A DNA stretch of 64,000 bases from Gemmatimonadota bacterium (lineage in GTDB: Bacteria; Gemmatimonadota; Gemmatimonadetes; Gemmatimonadales; Gemmatimonadaceae), in contig JADJRJ010000028.1 in assembly GCA_016712265.1 (NCBI GenBank), forward strand, positions 930,001-994,000. The letters run 5' to 3'. The position numbers and the translations under genes are program-made. The notes beneath the pieces were generated by a model. It ran no database searches and was not told where the DNA came from. It worked only from the letters and a program-made list of their open reading frames with translations. Shown here piece by piece: positions 61,597 to 64,000 of this stretch. Positions within the stretch are counted from its first letter, which is position 1. Every line of letters starts with the position of its first letter.

Positions 61597-62822
61597 TGTG
61601 GGTGCGTGCCCGTGCGGACGATGACGCGCCCCGCGTGAGACGGAACGCCCGGCGAGGGACGCCGTCCGCTCGGCGCGGGGGAAACGTCGGGCGAGCGGGA
61701 TACCCACGGGGACTCGGAGCCCTCCTCGGTGTGCTGCTCGCCGCGTGTGGTGGCGACAAGGCCCCGGGACCGCTCCCGCCCCCGCTCGCGATTGACACGA
61801 CCACGGCGATCCCCGCCGTAGTGGGGGAGGCCTTTGCGCATACGTTCACCGCCACTGGTGGCAACGGCACCTATGTCTGGTCGATCGGTGACGGGGCACT
61901 GCCACAGGGCGTCGGCCTGTCGCCCGCCGGTGTACTCTCCGGGACACCAAACGCGGTGGAGCAGCGGGCCCTTACGGTGCGTGTGACAAGCGGTGCGACC
62001 AGTGCCACACGCGGGGTCACGTTGGCCGTGGACTATCCGCCCGTGGTGTTCACGACGGCCACGCTGCCGGTGGCGACGTGGGGCCGGGCGTACTTCGCCT
62101 TGTTGCAGGCCTCGGGAGGCACGCCCGGGAGTGTGACCTCGTGGTCGCTGGGGGGCGGCACACTTCCCACCGGGGTGACCCTTGCCTCGAGCGGGAGCCT
62201 CGGCGGGATCCCGACCACGCTCGGCCCACACCCTGTCCGGCTCCGGGCCACCCGCGGCACACGCAGCGCGGAGTTGGACCTGCAGGTCCGCGTGGACGCG
62301 CCGCCCCTGGTCATGGAAACCACGACGTTGCCGGATGCGCGCGCCGGGTACCTGTACCTCGTGAACCTGCAGGCCACCGGCGGCGTGGGCGCGTACGCCT
62401 GGCGCCTGACGGGTGGGCGCCTGCCCACCGGGCTGACCTTCGCCGCGGACGGGACGATCAGCGGGACCCCGGTGGGCGAGGACTCCGTGGGAGTGTCGGT
62501 CGAGGTGACAAGCGGTACGCAGCTGCTCACGCGGGCCCTGGGGCTGTTGGTCGAGCCGGAGACCTACCCGGCCACGGCGCTCGTTACGATGCCGGGTGAC
62601 GTCTTCTCGCCGTTCCTCATCCGGGTGCGACCCGGCGGCACGGTGACCTGGCGCTTCGGTGCCGCGCAGCACAACGTGATTTTCGCGCCAGCACCCGGTG
62701 CACCGGCGAACATCGACATTGTGTCGAGCGTCGACGTCAGTCGCACCTTCCCGCGGCCCGGGGAATACCGCTACGACTGCACGATCCACCCGGGGATGGC
62801 GGGACGGGTCGAGGTGCGATAG
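61596..62822 (+). CDS. Lipoprotein with three Ig-like (He_PIG) repeats and a cupredoxin domain
   Basis: A 408-residue lipoprotein with a long basic lead and lipobox LGVLLAAC. Three He_PIG-like repeats of about 90 residues follow, each with the pattern LPxGVxLxxxGxLSGxPxxxG (for example LPQGVGLSPAGVLSGTP). The last 95 residues are a plastocyanin-like cupredoxin: His in AAQHNVIFAP, then Cys, His and Met in YDCTIHPGMAGRVEV, a complete type-1 copper set. It probably carries electrons at the cell surface. The start overlaps the collagen gene stop by one base; GTG 61635 is an alternative because the N-terminal region before the signal is unusually long. Last gene of the DUF1800 operon. Confidence 0.88.
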   Translation: MWVRARADDDAPRVRRNARRGTPSARRGGNVGRAGYPRGLGALLGVLLAACGGDKAPGPLPPPLAIDTTTAIPAVVGEAFAHTFTATGGNGTYVWSIGDGALPQGVGLSPAGVLSGTPNAVEQRALTVRVTSGATSATRGVTLAVDYPPVVFTTATLPVATWGRAYFALLQASGGTPGSVTSWSLGGGTLPTGVTLASSGSLGGIPTTLGPHPVRLRATRGTRSAELDLQVRVDAPPLVMETTTLPDARAGYLYLVNLQATGGVGAYAWRLTGGRLPTGLTFAADGTISGTPVGEDSVGVSVEVTSGTQLLTRALGLLVEPETYPATALVTMPGDVFSPFLIRVRPGGTVTWRFGAAQHNVIFAPAPGAPANIDIVSSVDVSRTFPRPGEYRYDCTIHPGMAGRVEVR

Positions 62823-62928
62823 CCGGCGAAAGGCGGCCTCGTGGTGGCGGCTGGGGTTCCGCGTGCAAAGGATTGGGGGCACTCTGTTGTATGAGGATCG
62901 TTGACCCCTCTCTCACCGTTCCCACACC

Positions 62929-63486
62929 ATGCCTGACGCCGAAAGCCCCTATGCAACGCAACTCGCCAACATCGAGGTGCGTACGGGAAAGACCCTTGCC
63001 GAACTCGCACAGATCGTCGCGGCGAGCGGGTTGGAGAAACACGGCGAGATCCGTGACATGCTCAAGTCCACCCTCGGGATGGGCCATGGCGACGCCAACA
63101 CCCTGGTCCACCACCTCAAGCAGTCAGCGGCTCCGCCGCCGTCATCCGCGGACCCGGCCGACGAGATCTACGCCGGTCCAAAGGCGGACCTCCGGCCGAT
63201 CCACGACGCCCTGATGCGGGCCATCCGCGCGTTCGGTGACTTTGAGGTCGCGCCCAAGAAGGGCTACGTCAGCCTCAGGCGCAAGAAGCAGTTTGCCATG
63301 TTCGGCCCCACCACGAAAACGCGCGTGGACCTGGGGATCAACGCCAAGGGGCTCGTCGGCGATGATCGGTTGCTCGTCATGCCGCCAGGTGGCATGTGTC
63401 AGTACCAGGTGCGCCTCACCACGGCCGACGACGTGACCTCCGACGTGATCGCCTGGGTACGGCAGGCGTACGAGGCGGCCGGCTGA
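62929..63486 (+). CDS. DUF4287/DUF5655 domain protein
   Basis: A 185-residue cytoplasmic protein. Residues about 5-65 match DUF4287 (YATQLANIEVRTGKTLAEL, LGMGHGDANTLVHHLK), and residues about 80-185 match DUF5655 (FEVAPKKGYVSLRRKKQFAM, VDLGINAKGLVGDDRL), the latter with a PD-(D/E)xK-like look. No function is established. It stands alone, 106 bases after the DUF1800 operon, and is convergent with the ABC ATPase. I see nothing in the flanking gaps. Confidence 0.85.
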   Translation: MPDAESPYATQLANIEVRTGKTLAELAQIVAASGLEKHGEIRDMLKSTLGMGHGDANTLVHHLKQSAAPPPSSADPADEIYAGPKADLRPIHDALMRAIRAFGDFEVAPKKGYVSLRRKKQFAMFGPTTKTRVDLGINAKGLVGDDRLLVMPPGGMCQYQVRLTTADDVTSDVIAWVRQAYEAAG

Positions 63487-63590
63487 TCGCATGCGTTCGC
63501 TCGCGTGAGGGGCGCTGTGCCGTGGGCCGCCAGTCCCCGACCACGCCCCGTGCCTCATCGCGCGACGCACGGGGCGCCGCGCGGCATGAT

Positions 63591-64000
63591 TCAGCCCGAG
63601 TTGCCCTCGCGCAGCGCGCGCCCGGTCAGCGAGACGAAGACGTCTTCCAGGGTGGGCGAGTGGGTCCGGAGCTCCACGATGCGCACCCCCTGCTGGCTGG
63701 CCAGCTGCAACAGCGCCGGCAGCGTGTCGTGCGCCGCGGTGACCTGCAGCGTCCAGGTCGCGGCATCACGTCGCGCGCAAAGGACCCCGGGGAGGTGCGC
63801 GAGCGCGTCTGGGGGAAGTGTCGCGCCATCCCCGACCGTCACCTCCACAACTTGCTCCGCGCCTAACGAGCGAATCAGGTCCCGCGGAGTGCCGAGCGCG
63901 ATCACCCGGCCTCGGTCGACGATCGCCATGCGGTCACACAACCGCTCTGCTTCGTCCATGTAGTGCGTGGTAAGCATGATCGTGCGTCCCATCTGGCGCA
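63591..64000 (-). CDS. ABC transporter ATP-binding protein (partial, C-terminal end)
   Basis: The C-terminal 136 residues of an ABC ATPase; the reading frame runs off the right edge, so Walker A, Q-loop and signature are outside the window. The H-loop His is in IMLTTHYMDEAERLCDRMA, followed by the conserved IVDRGRVIALGTPRDL. The tail (TLEDVFVSLTGRAL) is typical of ABC-2/DrrA-type drug or polysaccharide exporters. The tail fits the ABC-2 permease 5.6 kb away on the same strand. Confidence 0.9.
   Translation of the reverse strand, partial: RQMGRTIMLTTHYMDEAERLCDRMAIVDRGRVIALGTPRDLIRSLGAEQVVEVTVGDGATLPPDALAHLPGVLCARRDAATWTLQVTAAHDTLPALLQLASQQGVRIVELRTHSPTLEDVFVSLTGRALREGNSG

Larger units (their letters stand above)
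4795..63868. repeat. Dispersed octamer CGTTAGGC (22 exact copies)
   Basis: Plus-strand CGTTAGGC begins at 11722, 19683, 20115, 21997, 23071, 24885, 29510, 34555, 35811, 39112, 40013, 46364 and 60342. The reverse GCCTAACG begins at 4795, 5125, 7695, 26001, 37556, 40538, 42846, 56212 and 63861. One-base variants of the last position are at 1673, 21549 and 51723. Twenty copies are inside genes, always on the sense strand and read as NCG-TTA-GGC (Leu-Gly). The copy at 39112 spans a TAG stop and the one at 37556 begins at the last base of a stop. Confidence 0.9.

Noticed and set aside
61575..62882. 435-codon minus-strand frame opposite the cupredoxin lipoprotein
   Set aside because: Antisense of a gene with a lipobox and copper ligands; no domain of its own.
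4795..63868. TTA codons as a bldA-like developmental switch
   Set aside because: TTA is spread over housekeeping and surface genes alike and is tied to the CG/GGC context, unlike the sparse regulatory use in Streptomyces.
1..64000. CRISPR arrays, insertion sequences, prophage or toxin-antitoxin genes
   Set aside because: I looked for spaced repeats, transposase, integrase and capsid or toxin motifs and saw none.

Overview
The window is one contiguous, GC-rich, densely coded stretch of bacterial chromosome. I see no phage, insertion sequence, integrase, CRISPR array or rRNA. The organism is most likely a member of the Gemmatimonadota or a neighbouring phylum. This rests on many secreted amidohydrolases and M14, S8, S15 and GGT-type peptidases, DUF5916, DUF4403, DUF1800 and DUF1501 proteins, many lipoproteins and Tat substrates, an RND/TolC system (hence an outer membrane), and strong use of GTG starts with 4-base start/stop overlaps. 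The assignment is by gene content and is not proven.

Layout. 0.1-3.0 kb: a subtilisin-like lipoprotein protease. 3.1-8.2 kb (minus): an overlapping operon of gamma-glutamyltransferase, an S15/CocE hydrolase and a flavin monooxygenase. 8.4-10.3 kb: a SoxC-like molybdenum dehydrogenase with its cytochrome c. 10.5-14.5 kb: a secreted esterase-like protein convergent with a DUF5916 outer-membrane protein. 14.5-18.1 kb: a two-component system, a DsbA-like protein and MsrA. 18.2-20.7 kb: two overlapping amidohydrolase paralogues, the second without metal ligands. 20.8-24.9 kb: an ECF sigma / anti-sigma / HEAT-repeat operon. 25-26.6 kb: an unrecognised protein. 26.7 kb: tRNA-Asn with a terminator. 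27-31.2 kb: a PLP decarboxylase, an M14 peptidase and OsmC. 31.5-37.6 kb: a DUF4403 lipoprotein divergent from a multicopper oxidase, an amidohydrolase and two small exported proteins. 37.7-39.1 kb: a CHAD-CYTH protein.

39.2-44.6 kb holds a compact set closely resembling the actinobacterial phosphatidylinositol-mannoside enzymes: a PimB'-like mannosyltransferase convergent with an operon of GNAT, PatA-like acyltransferase, MFS transporter and PimA-like mannosyltransferase. 44.6-45.5 kb: two pilins with a terminator and candidate promoters. 45.8-52.7 kb: a TetR-TolC-adaptor-RND efflux operon behind a perfect palindromic operator, followed by a DUF3299 protein. 53.4-56.0 kb: a zinc peptidase, ATP-grasp ligase and DedA-type membrane protein operon. 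55.98-57.95 kb (minus): an EamA transporter and an ABC-2 permease. 58.2-62.8 kb: a DUF1800, DUF1501, collagen-like lipoprotein and Ig-like/cupredoxin lipoprotein operon. 62.9-64 kb: a DUF4287/DUF5655 protein and the 3' end of an ABC ATPase gene.

Three things stand out. First, the PIM-like glycolipid locus in an apparently outer-membrane-bearing, non-actinobacterial genome. Second, an octamer, CGTTAGGC, repeated 22 times across the window, nearly always as the in-frame codon pair TTA-GGC on the sense strand. Third, the DUF1800/DUF1501/collagen/cupredoxin surface operon. Single-gene oddities include the metal-ligand-less amidohydrolase, a GNAT gene whose real start is probably CTG, a CHAD-CYTH protein in reversed domain order, and an RND pump with an extra membrane hairpin.
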